Shown here: positions 18,019 through 26,751 of the stretch, in pieces
How the letters are laid out: the number at the start of each line of letters is the position of its first letter
Position numbering within the stretch: the first letter of the stretch is position 1
From: Pseudomonas svalbardensis
GTDB lineage: Bacteria > Pseudomonadota > Gammaproteobacteria > Pseudomonadales > Pseudomonadaceae
Direction: 5' to 3'
Length of the DNA stretch: 64,000 nucleotides
NCBI RefSeq assembly: GCF_030053115.1
Contig: NZ_CP125619.1
Coordinates: forward strand, 5,789,001-5,853,000
Notes under the pieces: model-generated
Told to the model about the DNA's origin: nothing
The model's input: only the letters and a program-made list of their open reading frames with translations
The model's database searches: none
Translations under genes and position numbers: made by a program

Positions 18019-18996
18019 TTATTCGCCCCAAACGTCTTTCAAGACGTTGACCCAGTTCTCGCCCATGATCTTGCGCACCACGCGCTCGGAATGGCCGCGC
18101 TTGAGCAGGGTTTCGGTCAGGTTAGGGAACTCGCCGACGGTGCGGATGCCCAGCGGGTTGATGATCTTGCCGAAGCTGGTCAGGCGGCGGGCGTAGCCCT
18201 TGTCATGGGTCAGGTATTCGAAGAAGTCCTGGCCATGGCCCTGGGTGAAGTCGGTGCCGATGCCGATGGCGTCTTCGCCGACGATGTTCATGGTGTATTC
18301 GATGGCTTCGGCGTAATCGTCGATGGTCGAATCGATGCCCTTGGCCAGGAACGGCGCGAACATGGTCACGCCGACGAAGCCGCCGTGATCGGCGATGAAC
18401 TTCAGTTCTTCATCGGATTTGTTGCGCGGGTGAATTTTCAGACCCGACGGCAGGCAGTGGGAGTAGCAGACCGGCTTCTTGGATTCGAGGATGACTTCTT
18501 CGGAGGTTTTCGAACCCACGTGGGACAGGTCGCACATGACGCCGACGCGGTTCATCTCGGCCACGATTTCACGACCGAAACCCGACAGGCCGCCATCACG
18601 CTCGTAGCAACCGGTGCCAACCAGGTTCTGGGTGTTGTAGCACATCTGCACGATACCGACGCCCAACTGCTTGAACACCTCGACGTAGCCGATCTGGTCC
18701 TCAAAGGCGTGAGCATTCTGGAAGCCGAACAGGATGCCGGTCTTGCCCTGCTCCTTGGCCTTGCGGATATCGGCGGTGGTGCGCACTGGAATCACCAGGT
18801 CGCTGTTTTCGCGGATCAGCTTCTGGCTGGCGGCGATGTTGTTGACAGTGGCCTGGAAGCCCTCCCACACCGACACGGTGCAGTTGGCCGCGGTCAGACC
18901 GCCCTTGCGCATGTCTTCGAACAGCTCACGGTTCCACTTGGCAATAATCAGACCGTCGATAACGATGCTGTCGGCGTGCAATTCGGCTGGGCTCAT
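18019..18996 (-). CDS. M19 (membrane dipeptidase)-like protein with altered metal site
   Basis: The 325-residue protein belongs to the M19 renal-dipeptidase family (PA5396-like) and is first in the dimethylglycine block. C-terminal family motifs are present: VGVMCDLSHVGS, KKPVCYSHCLPSGLKIHPRN and GTDFTQG. But the N-terminal zinc motif DGHxD reads DGLIIAKW (residues 14-21), and the bridging glutamate region (usual EG) reads FGFQNAHAFED. Two or three of the usual metal ligands are therefore absent, so dipeptidase activity is doubtful; a pathway-specific role is likely. The start at 18996 follows GGGGAC; the upstream extension to 19176 is not supported. Confidence 0.85.
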   Translation of the reverse strand: MSPAELHADSIVIDGLIIAKWNRELFEDMRKGGLTAANCTVSVWEGFQATVNNIAASQKLIRENSDLVIPVRTTADIRKAKEQGKTGILFGFQNAHAFEDQIGYVEVFKQLGVGIVQMCYNTQNLVGTGCYERDGGLSGFGREIVAEMNRVGVMCDLSHVGSKTSEEVILESKKPVCYSHCLPSGLKIHPRNKSDEELKFIADHGGFVGVTMFAPFLAKGIDSTIDDYAEAIEYTMNIVGEDAIGIGTDFTQGHGQDFFEYLTHDKGYARRLTSFGKIINPLGIRTVGEFPNLTETLLKRGHSERVVRKIMGENWVNVLKDVWGE

Positions 18997-19232
18997 CAGG
19001 CTGTCCCCTATTAGCGATTCATGCGCCGAATCGTGTGTCGGCGCTTTGGGGCCAGCATATGCCTGAGGGAGGGGGCAGCCGGGTGCAAAAACGACAGGGG
19101 GTTTGCCGAAAGCGTCAATCCGCGACAAAGGGTCGTCGCCGGACGTCATGGGGCACCTGTTCAATGGCCTGCGCATGGGCCAGAATTCGCGGCATTACTG
19201 GATGCTTTACTGGAATAAGGGGTGGCGGCGCA

Positions 19233-19634
19233 ATGAAATCGATCTTCCTGGCTTTGGCACTGATAGCGACCGGCGTACACGCGGCTGAAGAGTCCGACGA
19301 CAACCCCTGCGACAAAGTCGAAAACGAAGTCCAGACCCTGGAATGCTCGACCTACAGCAGAACCACCGCCGAAGACCTGCTGAAAGAGAACTACAACAGC
19401 CTGACCGATCGCATGCAATTGGCCTACGGCAAGAACCCGGCGCAACTGGCCGACTTCACCGCCAAGCTCAAGGCTGCTCAACAGCAGTGGCTGAAGACCC
19501 GGGATGCGGATTGCGCGGTTGAGGCGTTTCCGGCGACGGCCGGTAGCAAGGCGTTCACCATTGCGCAAAATGATTGTGTCGCGCGGATGAGCGATGAGCG
19601 GTCGGAGTTTTTGGAGTCGATTGGGCAGGAGTAA
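19233..19634 (+). CDS. LprI-domain periplasmic protein (lysozyme-inhibitor-like)
   Basis: The 133-residue protein has a signal peptide (MKSIFLALALIATGVHA, cleaved about residue 17) and the LprI/DUF1311 pattern: paired cysteines, NPCDKVENEVQTLECS, a long helix with YNSLTDRMQ, then QQQWLKTRDADCAVEA and FTIAQNDCVARM. Four cysteines could form two disulfides in the periplasm. LprI-type domains inhibit lysozyme in some bacteria; that role here is inference. The ATG at 19233 is taken because the signal peptide begins there. It is divergent from the dgc operon. Confidence 0.75.
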   Translation: MKSIFLALALIATGVHAAEESDDNPCDKVENEVQTLECSTYSRTTAEDLLKENYNSLTDRMQLAYGKNPAQLADFTAKLKAAQQQWLKTRDADCAVEAFPATAGSKAFTIAQNDCVARMSDERSEFLESIGQE

Positions 19635-19646
19635 AAACATACATAT

Positions 19647-19742
19647 GTCGCCCAGCAGGAGACTGTTGCCAAACCCCGCAAGGCCACTCGCGAAAAAATC
19701 GCCGTAGCTTTTGGCATCAAGCCCAATCAACTCGAGCTGTAA
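19647..19742 (+). pseudogene. Remnant of an XRE-type helix-turn-helix gene (C-terminal end)
   Basis: The reading frame VAQQETVAKPRKATREKIA then VAFGIKPNQLEL-stop looks like the last 30 or so residues of an XRE/Cro-type HTH domain, whose typical pattern is ...EPRxxTLEKIAxALG. There is no upstream start or N-terminal half in frame. It lies between the LprI-like and DUF3010 genes. Short, so uncertain. Confidence 0.4.
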
Positions 19743-19774
19743 GCTGTACTCCACCAACAAGGAAAGGGATTTAC

Positions 19775-20191
19775 ATGAAAATCTGCGGCATCGAAATCAA
19801 AGGCAGCGAAGCCATCATCGCCGTGGCCTCTCTCGACGGTCAGGTGCTGAGCCACGTCGCCCTGGCCACCAAGAAAATCGCCCTCGACGATGACGATGAA
19901 GCCGCGAACGTCAAAGTCTTTGCCGCTCAGGTAGCGTCGTTTGTACGCGAGAACTCCATCGATAGGATTGCGATCAAGAAACGCAGCAAGAAAGGCGAGT
20001 TCGCCGGTGGGCCGACCACGTTCAAGATCGAGGGCGTTTTTCAGTTGCTGGAAAATTGCGAGGTCACGCTGCTGTCGCCACAAACCATCAATGCGCAGAA
20101 CAAGAAATTCGACTTCGAACTGCCGGCCACGCTGAACAAGTATCAGCATGAAGCGTTCAAAGCGGCCTGCTCGGCGTTGATGAAAAAGTAA
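19775..20191 (+). CDS. DUF3010-family protein
   Basis: This 138-residue conserved proteobacterial protein matches DUF3010 in length and in its MKICGIEIKGSEAIIAVASL start and C-terminal QHEAFKAACSALMK. The N-terminal strand pattern resembles an RNase H/actin-like fold (a Gly-rich GIEIKGSEA loop), but no catalytic set can be assigned. The ATG follows AAGGAAAGGG. It stands alone between the HTH remnant and a REP pair. Function unknown. Confidence 0.8.
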   Translation: MKICGIEIKGSEAIIAVASLDGQVLSHVALATKKIALDDDDEAANVKVFAAQVASFVRENSIDRIAIKKRSKKGEFAGGPTTFKIEGVFQLLENCEVTLLSPQTINAQNKKFDFELPATLNKYQHEAFKAACSALMKK

Positions 20192-20212
20192 GGCCCACAG
20201 CAGATCAAAACT

Positions 20213-20299
20213 GTGGGAGCGAGCCTGCTCGCGATAGCGGTGGATCAGTCGACATCAACTTGAATGACAGACCGCCATCGCGAGCAGGCTCGCTCCCAC
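20213..20299. repeat. REP pair
   Basis: Inverted GTGGGAGCGAGCCTGCTCGCG arms lie between the DUF3010 gene and the end of cdhR. Confidence 0.9.
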
Positions 20300-20329
20300 A
20301 GGGTTCTCTGGTGTTGTCAAAACTTAAGT

Positions 20330-21289
20330 TCAGACCAGCTCCCGCCCATCCCCCAACCGCCGGCGGTCTTCCCGCGGACACCGGGCATATTTGGCCCGAT
20401 AGCTTCGGGTGAAATACGACGGTGATTCAAACCCGCACGCGATACTCACTTCCAGCACGCTCATATCGGTTTGGCGCAGCAACTGCCGGGCTTTCTCCAG
20501 CCGCAAGCGCAGGTAGAAATTGCTTGGCGTGTCGTTCAAATGCAGGCGAAACAATCGCTCCAGTTGCCGCCGAGTCACCTTGATCGATTCAGCCAACTCA
20601 AGTGTGCTCAGCGGCGGTTCGCTGTGCTGCTCCATCTCCCCAATCACCTGCACCAGTTTTTTGTTGCTGATGCCATAACGCGTGGCGACTTCCATGCGCT
20701 GGTGGTCTTTGCGTGGGCGGATGCGGCCGAGTACGAATTGTTCGCTGACCTGGATCGCCAGTTCCGGGCCGTGGGCCTGACCGATGAGGTCGAGCATCAG
20801 GTCGATGGAAGCGGTGCCGCCGGCGGAGGTAATGCGTCGGCGGTCGATCTCGAACAACTCCTGGGTGACGCTGAGCTGCGGATAGGATTCCTTGAACGCG
20901 TCGATGGCTTCCCAGTGCAGGGTCAGGCGATGACCGTCGAGCAGGCCGGTTTCGGCGAGCACGAAACTGCCGGTGTCGATGGCGCCGAGGGTCACGCCTT
21001 CGTTGTCCAGGCGGCGCAGCCAGTGCTCCAACGCCGGGGTGGCGAATTTCAGCGGTTCGAAACCGGCGACCACCAGCAGGGTTGCACCTTTCTTCAGCGG
21101 TTCCAGCGCCGCATCGGCGTTGACCGACATGCCGTTGCTGGCCAGCACCGCCCCGCCGTCCGCGCTGAGCACATGCCAGCGGTACAGCTCGCCCCGAAAG
21201 CGATTGGCGACCCGCAGCGGCTCGATGGCCGAGATAAAACCGATGGCCGAGAAACCCGGCATCAACATGAAGTAGAAATCCTGGGACAT
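20330..21289 (-). CDS. cdhR: AraC-family regulator of carnitine catabolism
   Basis: The protein (319 residues from ATG 21289; a TTG at 21352 would add 21) is a GlxA-type regulator: an N-terminal DJ-1/PfpI-like amidase domain (MLMPGFSAIGFISAIEPLRVAN...) and a C-terminal AraC DNA-binding pair of HTHs (LAESIKVTRRQLERLFR, MSVLEVSIACGFESPSYF). It is divergent from caiX, matching the CdhR (PA5389)-caiX arrangement of P. aeruginosa, where CdhR activates the carnitine operon. It is a paralogue of GbdR at 27515-28618. The 193-base gap to caiX should contain its binding site. No good ribosome site marks either start. Confidence 0.85.
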   Translation of the reverse strand: MSQDFYFMLMPGFSAIGFISAIEPLRVANRFRGELYRWHVLSADGGAVLASNGMSVNADAALEPLKKGATLLVVAGFEPLKFATPALEHWLRRLDNEGVTLGAIDTGSFVLAETGLLDGHRLTLHWEAIDAFKESYPQLSVTQELFEIDRRRITSAGGTASIDLMLDLIGQAHGPELAIQVSEQFVLGRIRPRKDHQRMEVATRYGISNKKLVQVIGEMEQHSEPPLSTLELAESIKVTRRQLERLFRLHLNDTPSNFYLRLRLEKARQLLRQTDMSVLEVSIACGFESPSYFTRSYRAKYARCPREDRRRLGDGRELV

Positions 21290-21482
21290 GGAGCGCACTC
21301 GGTTGGCGGGTAGCGTGTTGACGTTGATACGCCAGTTGTCGATGGCATTCAAGAGGACAGGTCGCTGCAGTGCAAGAGCTGGTCGCCGTAGTGCGCTTTA
21401 GCGGGCCTTAAGCTGCGTAACTTGGCATCACCGGCGCACAAAGATGCCGGAACCCACAATAACGTCTGCCGAGGAACCTGAG

Positions 21483-22427
21483 ATGAAACGACTGATCAGC
21501 AGCTGTGTTCTTGCACTCAGCGGTACCGCTTTCCTGAGCGCCAGCGTCATGGCGGCCGAACCTGCTTCATGCCAGAACGTGCGCATGGGCGTCGTGAACT
21601 GGACCGATGTGATCGCCACCAGTGCCATGACCCAAGTCCTGCTCGATGGCCTCGGCTACAACACCAAACAAACCAGCGCTTCCCAGCAAATCATCTTCGC
21701 CGGGATCCGCGACCAGCGCCTGGACTTGTTCCTGGGCTACTGGAACCCGCTGATGACCCAGACCATCACCCCGTTCGTCGCGGCCAATCAGGTCAAAGTG
21801 CTTGAGGCGCCAAGCCTGAAAGACGCCCGCGCCACCCTCGCCGTACCGACTTACCTCGCCGACAAGGGCCTGAAAACCTTTGCCGACATCGCCAAGTTTG
21901 AAAAGGAACTGGGCGGCAAAATCTACGGCATCGAGCCAGGTTCGGGTGCCAACACCCAGATCAAGGCGATGATCGCCAAGAACCAGTTTGGCCTCGGCAA
22001 GTTCCAGTTGGTCGAGTCCAGTGAGGCCGGCATGCTCGCAGCAGTGGATCGCGCCGTGCGGCGCAAAGAGGCCGTGGTGTTCTTCGGCTGGGCGCCGCAT
22101 CCGATGAACGTCAACGTGAAGATGACGTACCTCACCGGCAGCGACGACGCCCTGGGCCCGAACGAAGGCATGGCCACGGTCTGGACCGTCACCGCGCCGA
22201 AATACGCCGAGCAATGCCCGAACATCGGTCGCTTGCTGAGCAACCTGACGTACACCGCCGAAGACGAGAGCCGGATGATGCAGCCGCTGCTGGATCACAA
22301 GGACGCCTTCGAATCGGCCAAACAATGGCTGAAAGATCACCCGCAAGACAAGCAACGCTGGCTCGAAGGCGTGACCACCTTCGATGGCAAACCCGCCGCT
22401 GAAAACCTGCAACTGACGACCCAATAA
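21483..22427 (+). CDS. caiX: Carnitine ABC-transporter substrate-binding protein
   Basis: The 314-residue periplasmic protein has a signal peptide ([24 protein letters not shown]) and the OpuAC/ProX-like betaine-binding fold. It resembles ChoX of this window ([24 protein letters not shown] segment, [10 protein letters not shown]), with the aromatic residues expected for a cation-pi cage. In P. aeruginosa CaiX binds carnitine and works with the CbcWV permease/ATPase, here choW and choV. No permease lies next to it, which supports sharing (inference). AGGAACCTGAG precedes the ATG at 21483. A hairpin follows at 22448. Confidence 0.88.
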   Translation: MKRLISSCVLALSGTAFLSASVMAAEPASCQNVRMGVVNWTDVIATSAMTQVLLDGLGYNTKQTSASQQIIFAGIRDQRLDLFLGYWNPLMTQTITPFVAANQVKVLEAPSLKDARATLAVPTYLADKGLKTFADIAKFEKELGGKIYGIEPGSGANTQIKAMIAKNQFGLGKFQLVESSEAGMLAAVDRAVRRKEAVVFFGWAPHPMNVNVKMTYLTGSDDALGPNEGMATVWTVTAPKYAEQCPNIGRLLSNLTYTAEDESRMMQPLLDHKDAFESAKQWLKDHPQDKQRWLEGVTTFDGKPAAENLQLTTQ

Positions 22428-22447
22428 ACTCGATTGAACCACCGACT

Positions 22448-22467
22448 CGCAGCCCGACCGGGCTGCG
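22448..22467 (+). other. Intercistronic hairpin caiX-cdhC
   Basis: A perfect 8-bp stem, CGCAGCCC/GGGCTGCG with a GACC loop, without a T-tract. It could protect the caiX message 3' end or partly stop transcription. choX has a similar one. Confidence 0.6.
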
Positions 22468-22501
22468 AACGGAATCATCACGCCTGCAAGGAACCCGCCT
22501 C

Positions 22502-23389
22502 ATGAATCACGACGTCATCATCACCTGCGCACTCACCGGTGCTGGCGACACGACCGCCAGAAGCCCACACGTGCCGGTTACCCCGAAACAAATCGCCGCG
22601 GCCGCCGTTGAAGCCGCCAAGGCTGGCGCCACCGTGGTCCACTGCCACGTGCGCAACCCCGAAACCGGCAAATTCAGCCGTGATGTAGCGCTGTATCGCG
22701 AAGTGATGGAGCGCATCCGCGAGGCGGACGTCGACATCATCGTCAACCTCACCGCCGGCATGGGCGGCGACCTGGAAATCGGCGCTGGCGAGAACCCGAT
22801 GGAGTTCGGCCCGAACACCGACCTGGTCGGCCCGCTGACCCGTCTGGCCCACGTTGAAGAACTGCTGCCGGAAATCTGCACCCTCGATTGCGGCACCCTG
22901 AACTTCGGCGACGGCGACACCATTTACGTGTCCACCCCGGCCCAGCTACGCGCTGGCGCCAAACGCATTCAAGAGCTGGGCGTGAAGGCCGAGCTGGAAA
23001 TTTTCGACACCGGTCACCTGTGGTTCGCCAAGCAGATGATCAAGGAAGGGTTGCTCGACGACCCGCTGTTCCAACTGTGCCTGGGCATCCCGTGGGGCGC
23101 GCCGGCCGACACCACCACCATGAAAGCCATGGTCGACAACCTGCCTGCCAATGCGGTGTGGGCGGGCTTCGGCATCGGTCGCATGCAAATGCCGATGGCC
23201 GCACAGGCCGTGTTGCTCGGCGGCAACGTGCGGGTCGGTCTGGAAGACAACATCTGGTTGGACAAGGGCGTACTGGCGACCAACGGCCAACTGGTCGAAC
23301 GCGCCTCGGAGATCCTCAGCCGCCTCGGCGCCCGCGTTCTGACGCCGGCGGAAGGCCGGGCAAAAATGGGCCTGACCAAGCGCGGTTGA
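22502..23389 (+). CDS. cdhC: 3-dehydrocarnitine cleavage enzyme (BKACE family)
   Basis: The 295-residue protein belongs to the beta-keto acid cleavage enzyme family (DUF849). In carnitine catabolism it converts 3-dehydrocarnitine plus acetyl-CoA to betainyl-CoA and acetoacetate. The family features [14 protein letters not shown] at the N-terminus, [12 protein letters not shown] with the zinc histidines near residues 46-48, and the C-terminal GLEDNIW are present. It is in an operon with caiX (upstream) and cdhA (downstream). A REP-like repeat lies between it and cdhA. Confidence 0.9.
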   Translation: MNHDVIITCALTGAGDTTARSPHVPVTPKQIAAAAVEAAKAGATVVHCHVRNPETGKFSRDVALYREVMERIREADVDIIVNLTAGMGGDLEIGAGENPMEFGPNTDLVGPLTRLAHVEELLPEICTLDCGTLNFGDGDTIYVSTPAQLRAGAKRIQELGVKAELEIFDTGHLWFAKQMIKEGLLDDPLFQLCLGIPWGAPADTTTMKAMVDNLPANAVWAGFGIGRMQMPMAAQAVLLGGNVRVGLEDNIWLDKGVLATNGQLVERASEILSRLGARVLTPAEGRAKMGLTKRG

Positions 23390-23407
23390 CCCTCCACACA
23401 CAAGCCT

Positions 23408-23499
23408 GTAGGAGCGAGGCTTGCCCGCGAAGAGGCCGGTACATCCGGTGGATTTCTTGCGCCAGGAAAGCCGTCTTCGCGAGCAAGCTTCGCTCCTAC
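23408..23499. repeat. REP-like inverted repeat (variant)
   Basis: The arms GTAGGAGCGAGGCTTGCCCG and its near complement ending CGCTCCTAC are a diverged form (GTAGGAGC instead of GTGGGAGC) inside the carnitine operon. Confidence 0.8.
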
Positions 23500-23529
23500 A
23501 AGATCACCAAATTCTTTTAGGACGTCGCC

Positions 23530-24495
23530 ATGAGCTTTATCACTGAAATCAAAACCTTCGCAGCCCTGGGCAGCGGTGTCATCGGCAGCGGTTGGGTGTC
23601 TCGCGCCCTCGCCCACGGCCTCGACGTGGTGGCCTGGGACCCCGCGCCCGGTGCCGAAGCCACGCTGCGCAAACGTGTCGCCAATACCTGGGGCGCGTTG
23701 GAGAAACAGGGCCTTGCGCCGGGTGCATCGCAGGATCGGCTGCGCTTTGTCGCAACCATTGAAGAATGCGTTCGCGACGCGGATTTCATTCAGGAAAGCG
23801 CCCCTGAGCGTCTGGACCTGAAACTGGAACTGCACAGCAAAATCAGCGCGGCAGCCAAGCCCAATGCCTTGATCGGTTCCAGTACTTCCGGCCTGTTGCC
23901 GAGCGAGTTCTACGAGAGTTCGACGCACCCGGAACGCTGCGTCGTCGGGCACCCGTTCAACCCGGTTTACCTGCTGCCGCTGGTGGAAGTGGTTGGCGGC
24001 AAAAACACCGCGCCGGAAGCCGTTCAAGCGGCAATGAAAGTCTACGAATCCTTGGGCATGCGTCCGCTGCATGTGCGCAAGGAAGTACCCGGTTTTATCG
24101 CTGACCGCTTGCTCGAAGCGTTGTGGCGTGAGGCGCTGCACTTGGTCAACGACGGTGTGGCGACCACCGGTGAGATCGACGATGCGATTCGCTTTGGCGC
24201 GGGTCTGCGCTGGTCGTTCATGGGCACGTTCTTGACGTACACCCTGGCGGGTGGCGATGCGGGGATGCGGCACTTCATGGCGCAATTCGGGCCGGCGTTG
24301 CAGTTGCCATGGACGTATCTGCCGGCACCGGAGCTGACCGAGAAGTTGATCGATGATGTGGTAGATGGCACCAGCGATCAATTGGGTACGCACAGCATTT
24401 CGGCGCTGGAGCGCTATCGTGATGATTGCTTGCTGGCGGTGCTGGAGGCGGTGAAAACTACCAAAGAGAAGCATGGGATGGCGTTTAGCGAATAG
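23530..24495 (+). CDS. cdhA: L-carnitine 3-dehydrogenase
   Basis: CdhA (321 residues) oxidises L-carnitine to 3-dehydrocarnitine with NAD. It is a 3-hydroxyacyl-CoA dehydrogenase-type protein: the NAD loop [14 protein letters not shown] starts at about residue 14, and the catalytic regions [12 protein letters not shown] and [16 protein letters not shown] are intact. It follows cdhC, and a MITE-like element separates it from cdhB. Gene content and identity match the P. aeruginosa cdh operon. Confidence 0.92.
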   Translation: MSFITEIKTFAALGSGVIGSGWVSRALAHGLDVVAWDPAPGAEATLRKRVANTWGALEKQGLAPGASQDRLRFVATIEECVRDADFIQESAPERLDLKLELHSKISAAAKPNALIGSSTSGLLPSEFYESSTHPERCVVGHPFNPVYLLPLVEVVGGKNTAPEAVQAAMKVYESLGMRPLHVRKEVPGFIADRLLEALWREALHLVNDGVATTGEIDDAIRFGAGLRWSFMGTFLTYTLAGGDAGMRHFMAQFGPALQLPWTYLPAPELTEKLIDDVVDGTSDQLGTHSISALERYRDDCLLAVLEAVKTTKEKHGMAFSE

Positions 24496-24510
24496 TTGCG
24501 GTCAGCTTGA

Positions 24511-24676
24511 GATTGACCCTCACCCTCTTCCCCAGAGGGTAGAGGGGACTGACCGAGGTGTTTAGTCGAAATACTGCGACCTGCGATATCGGGTCGAACT
24601 CAGGATTGAAAAGTACGAAAATCTGCTCCCTTTCCCCTCTCCCCACTGGGGAGAGGGCTGGGGTGAGGGGTGGATC
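24511..24676. repeat. MITE-like element, copy 2
   Basis: Same ends as copy 1 (GACCCTCACCCT... and ...GGGTGAGGGGTGGATC), same core words (ACTGACCGAGG, GGGTCGAACTCAGGATTGAA). It splits cdhA from cdhB. Confidence 0.8.
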
Positions 24677-24715
24677 TTCAATCAAACACATTCCCACCTG
24701 CCGGAACCAAAAATC

Positions 24716-25192
24716 ATGCCCGCCCTAACCACCTACCAAACCAAAATCATCCCCGACTGGGTCGACTACAACGGCCACCTGCGCGATGCCTTTTACCTGC
24801 TGATTTTCAGCTACGCCACTGACGCGCTGATGGATCGTCTGGGCATGGACAGCAGCAACCGCGAAGCCAGCGGCAACTCGCTGTTCACCCTCGAACTGCA
24901 CCTCAATTACCTGCACGAAGTGAAGCTCGACGCCGACGTCGAAGTGCACACCCAAATCATCGGTCACGACAGTAAACGCCTGCACCTCTATCACAGCCTG
25001 CATCTGGCGGGGGATGAGAAGGAATTGGCGGGCAACGAGCAAATGCTGCTGCACGTCGACCTCGCCGGGCCGCGCTCCGCACCGTTCAGCGAAGACACCT
25101 TGAGCAAGCTGCAAGCCATCGTCGCCGAGCAAACCGACCTTCCCGCCCCCGACTACATTGGCCGAGTGATCGCGTTACCCCCTAAAAAATAA
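24716..25192 (+). CDS. cdhB: Betainyl-CoA thioesterase
   Basis: The 158-residue hotdog-fold thioesterase should hydrolyse betainyl-CoA to glycine betaine and CoA, the last step of the carnitine route. DWVDYNGHLRDAFYLLIFS at about residues 14-32 is the hotdog catalytic segment, with D and H expected to act, and a long helix follows. It lies 14 bases before the butyrobetaine hydroxylase gene. Its product enters the GbcA reaction. Confidence 0.88.
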   Translation: MPALTTYQTKIIPDWVDYNGHLRDAFYLLIFSYATDALMDRLGMDSSNREASGNSLFTLELHLNYLHEVKLDADVEVHTQIIGHDSKRLHLYHSLHLAGDEKELAGNEQMLLHVDLAGPRSAPFSEDTLSKLQAIVAEQTDLPAPDYIGRVIALPPKK

Positions 25193-25206
25193 CAAGGAGA
25201 TCGCCA

Positions 25207-26370
25207 TTGAACACCGCCGCCGCTTTTGCCGACTTCCGTACCTACCCGTTGATCAGCGCGTTGACCGCCGTACACACCCTGGCGGACCGAATTCAAGTGA
25301 AGTGGGCCGATGACCGTGTCAGCCCGTTTCATCATCAGTGGTTGCGGGACAACTGCCCGTGCCCGCTGTGCGTCTACACCGTCACCCGCGAGCAAGTGCT
25401 GGAAATCGTCGACGTCGCCGAAAACCTAAAGCCTTCGGACGTCAGCATTGATGCCGAAGGCTGCCTGCGTGTGGACTGGCAAGACGGCCATCTCAGCCGC
25501 TTCAATCCTGGCTGGTTACGGGCCCACGCCTACGATGACGAGTCCCGCGCCGAACGCCGGGCATCCAAGCCAAAAAGCCAGCTCTGGAACAGCAACCTGA
25601 AGCTGCCGGTGTTCGACTACCAAGCGTTAATGAACGACAACGACGCCTTGCTGCAATGGCTGCTGGCCGTGCGCGATGTCGGCCTGACTCAGGTCCGCGG
25701 TGTGCCCACCGAGCCGGGCTCGTTGAAGTTGATTGCCCAGCGGATTTCCTTCATCCGCGAGAGCAATTTTGGCGTGCTGTTCAACGTGCAATCCAAGGCC
25801 GATGCCGACAGCAATGCCTACACCGCTTTCAACCTGCCGCTGCACAGCGATTTGCCGACCCGGGAGTTGCAACCGGGGCTGCAATTTCTGCATTGCCTGG
25901 TCAATGACGCCGACGGTGGCGAAAGTATTTTCGTTGATGGTTTTGCCATTGCCGAAGCCTTGCGCGATGAAGATCCCGAGGCGTTCAAAAGCCTTTGCGA
26001 AATCCCTGTGGAGTTCCGCAACAAAGACCGCCACAGCGACTACCGCCGTCTCGCGCCGATCATCGCGCTGGATGCCTTTGGGCAGGTTTCGGAAATCCGC
26101 TTGGCGAATTTTCTGCGCGGTCCGTTCGATGCGTCGGTCGAGCAGATGCCCGCTCTCTATCACGCGTACCGCCACTTTATTGCAATGACCCGGGAACCGC
26201 GATTCCGGGTGATGACGCGGTTAAATCCCGGCGAAATGTGGTGTTTCGACAACCGCCGCACCCTCCACGCCCGCAACGCCTTCGACCCCGCCACCGGCGC
26301 CCGGCATTTGCAGGGTTGCTATGTCGACCGTGATGAATTGTTGTCGCGCATCCTCGTGTTGCAGCGTTAA
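25207..26370 (+). CDS. Gamma-butyrobetaine hydroxylase (2-oxoglutarate-dependent)
   Basis: The 387-residue dioxygenase converts gamma-butyrobetaine to L-carnitine. The N-terminal zinc motif HQWLRDNCPCPLC (about residues 39-51) is typical. The iron site is HSD in NLPLHSDLPTREL, with the distal histidine in NRRTLHARNAF near residue 352. The start is a TTG at 25207, supported by AAGGAG with 7-base spacing. It extends the carnitine operon to butyrobetaine. Similarity also covers trimethyllysine hydroxylases, but the operon favours butyrobetaine. Confidence 0.88.
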   Translation: MNTAAAFADFRTYPLISALTAVHTLADRIQVKWADDRVSPFHHQWLRDNCPCPLCVYTVTREQVLEIVDVAENLKPSDVSIDAEGCLRVDWQDGHLSRFNPGWLRAHAYDDESRAERRASKPKSQLWNSNLKLPVFDYQALMNDNDALLQWLLAVRDVGLTQVRGVPTEPGSLKLIAQRISFIRESNFGVLFNVQSKADADSNAYTAFNLPLHSDLPTRELQPGLQFLHCLVNDADGGESIFVDGFAIAEALRDEDPEAFKSLCEIPVEFRNKDRHSDYRRLAPIIALDAFGQVSEIRLANFLRGPFDASVEQMPALYHAYRHFIAMTREPRFRVMTRLNPGEMWCFDNRRTLHARNAFDPATGARHLQGCYVDRDELLSRILVLQR

Positions 26371-26386
26371 ACCGCGTCATCGTTCA

Positions 26387-26459
26387 TCGCGAGCAGGCTC
26401 GCTCCCACATTGGTTTTGCGTCGTGCACAAATCAACTGTGGGAGCGAGCCTGCTCGCGA
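26387..26459. repeat. REP pair (outward orientation)
   Basis: TCGCGAGCAGGCTCGCTCCC faces GGGAGCGAGCCTGCTCGCGA across about 30 bases, downstream of the hydroxylase gene. Confidence 0.9.
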
Positions 26460-26501
26460 TGGCGTCTGCACAGGCAACACAAAAAACCCTGATTCACAGG
26501 C

Positions 26502-26644
26502 AAAAAAAACCCCGATCAAGCCGTGACAGGATCGGGGCAGAGGTGGGTACTGTTGAGGAGCCGTTGCGCGAGGGTGACCAAACCTTCGTGAAGCCAGCTG
26601 ACTCCAGTGTGCCCACTCTCCCCTCTGGCAAGTTAGCCGAAAAC
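26502..26644 (-). ncRNA. Candidate small RNA (minus strand)
   Basis: A minus-strand hairpin CCCCGATC/GATCGGGG (26510-26517 with 26530-26537) is followed on that strand by eight T's (26502-26509), a strong terminator, although no minus-strand gene ends here. Upstream on the same strand are TTGTCG (26673-26678) and TATGAA (26651-26656), 16 bases apart, a plausible -35/-10. This predicts a transcript of about 140 nt starting near 26644. No Rfam family was recognised. Inferred from terminator and promoter only. Confidence 0.45.
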
Positions 26645-26751
26645 GACCTGTTCATAGGTATCGCGGCCATTGCGACAAATCGTCCTTGCCGCCACTCCGC
26701 ACCCCTACGAGAATCGAACCACGACACCGTTCCCTGAAGAAGGATTGCGTC

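Noticed and set aside
15292..19014. A 1,240-codon open frame on the plus strand
   Set aside because: It runs antisense to dgcA, the DUF5943-like gene and the M19-like gene, has no protein-family motifs, and is explained by the high-GC codon pattern of the real genes on the other strand.
26700..26735. A tRNA-like TTCGATTC T-loop on the minus strand
   Set aside because: The flanking bases do not form the five-pair T stem, and no acceptor or anticodon stem can be drawn, so it is chance.
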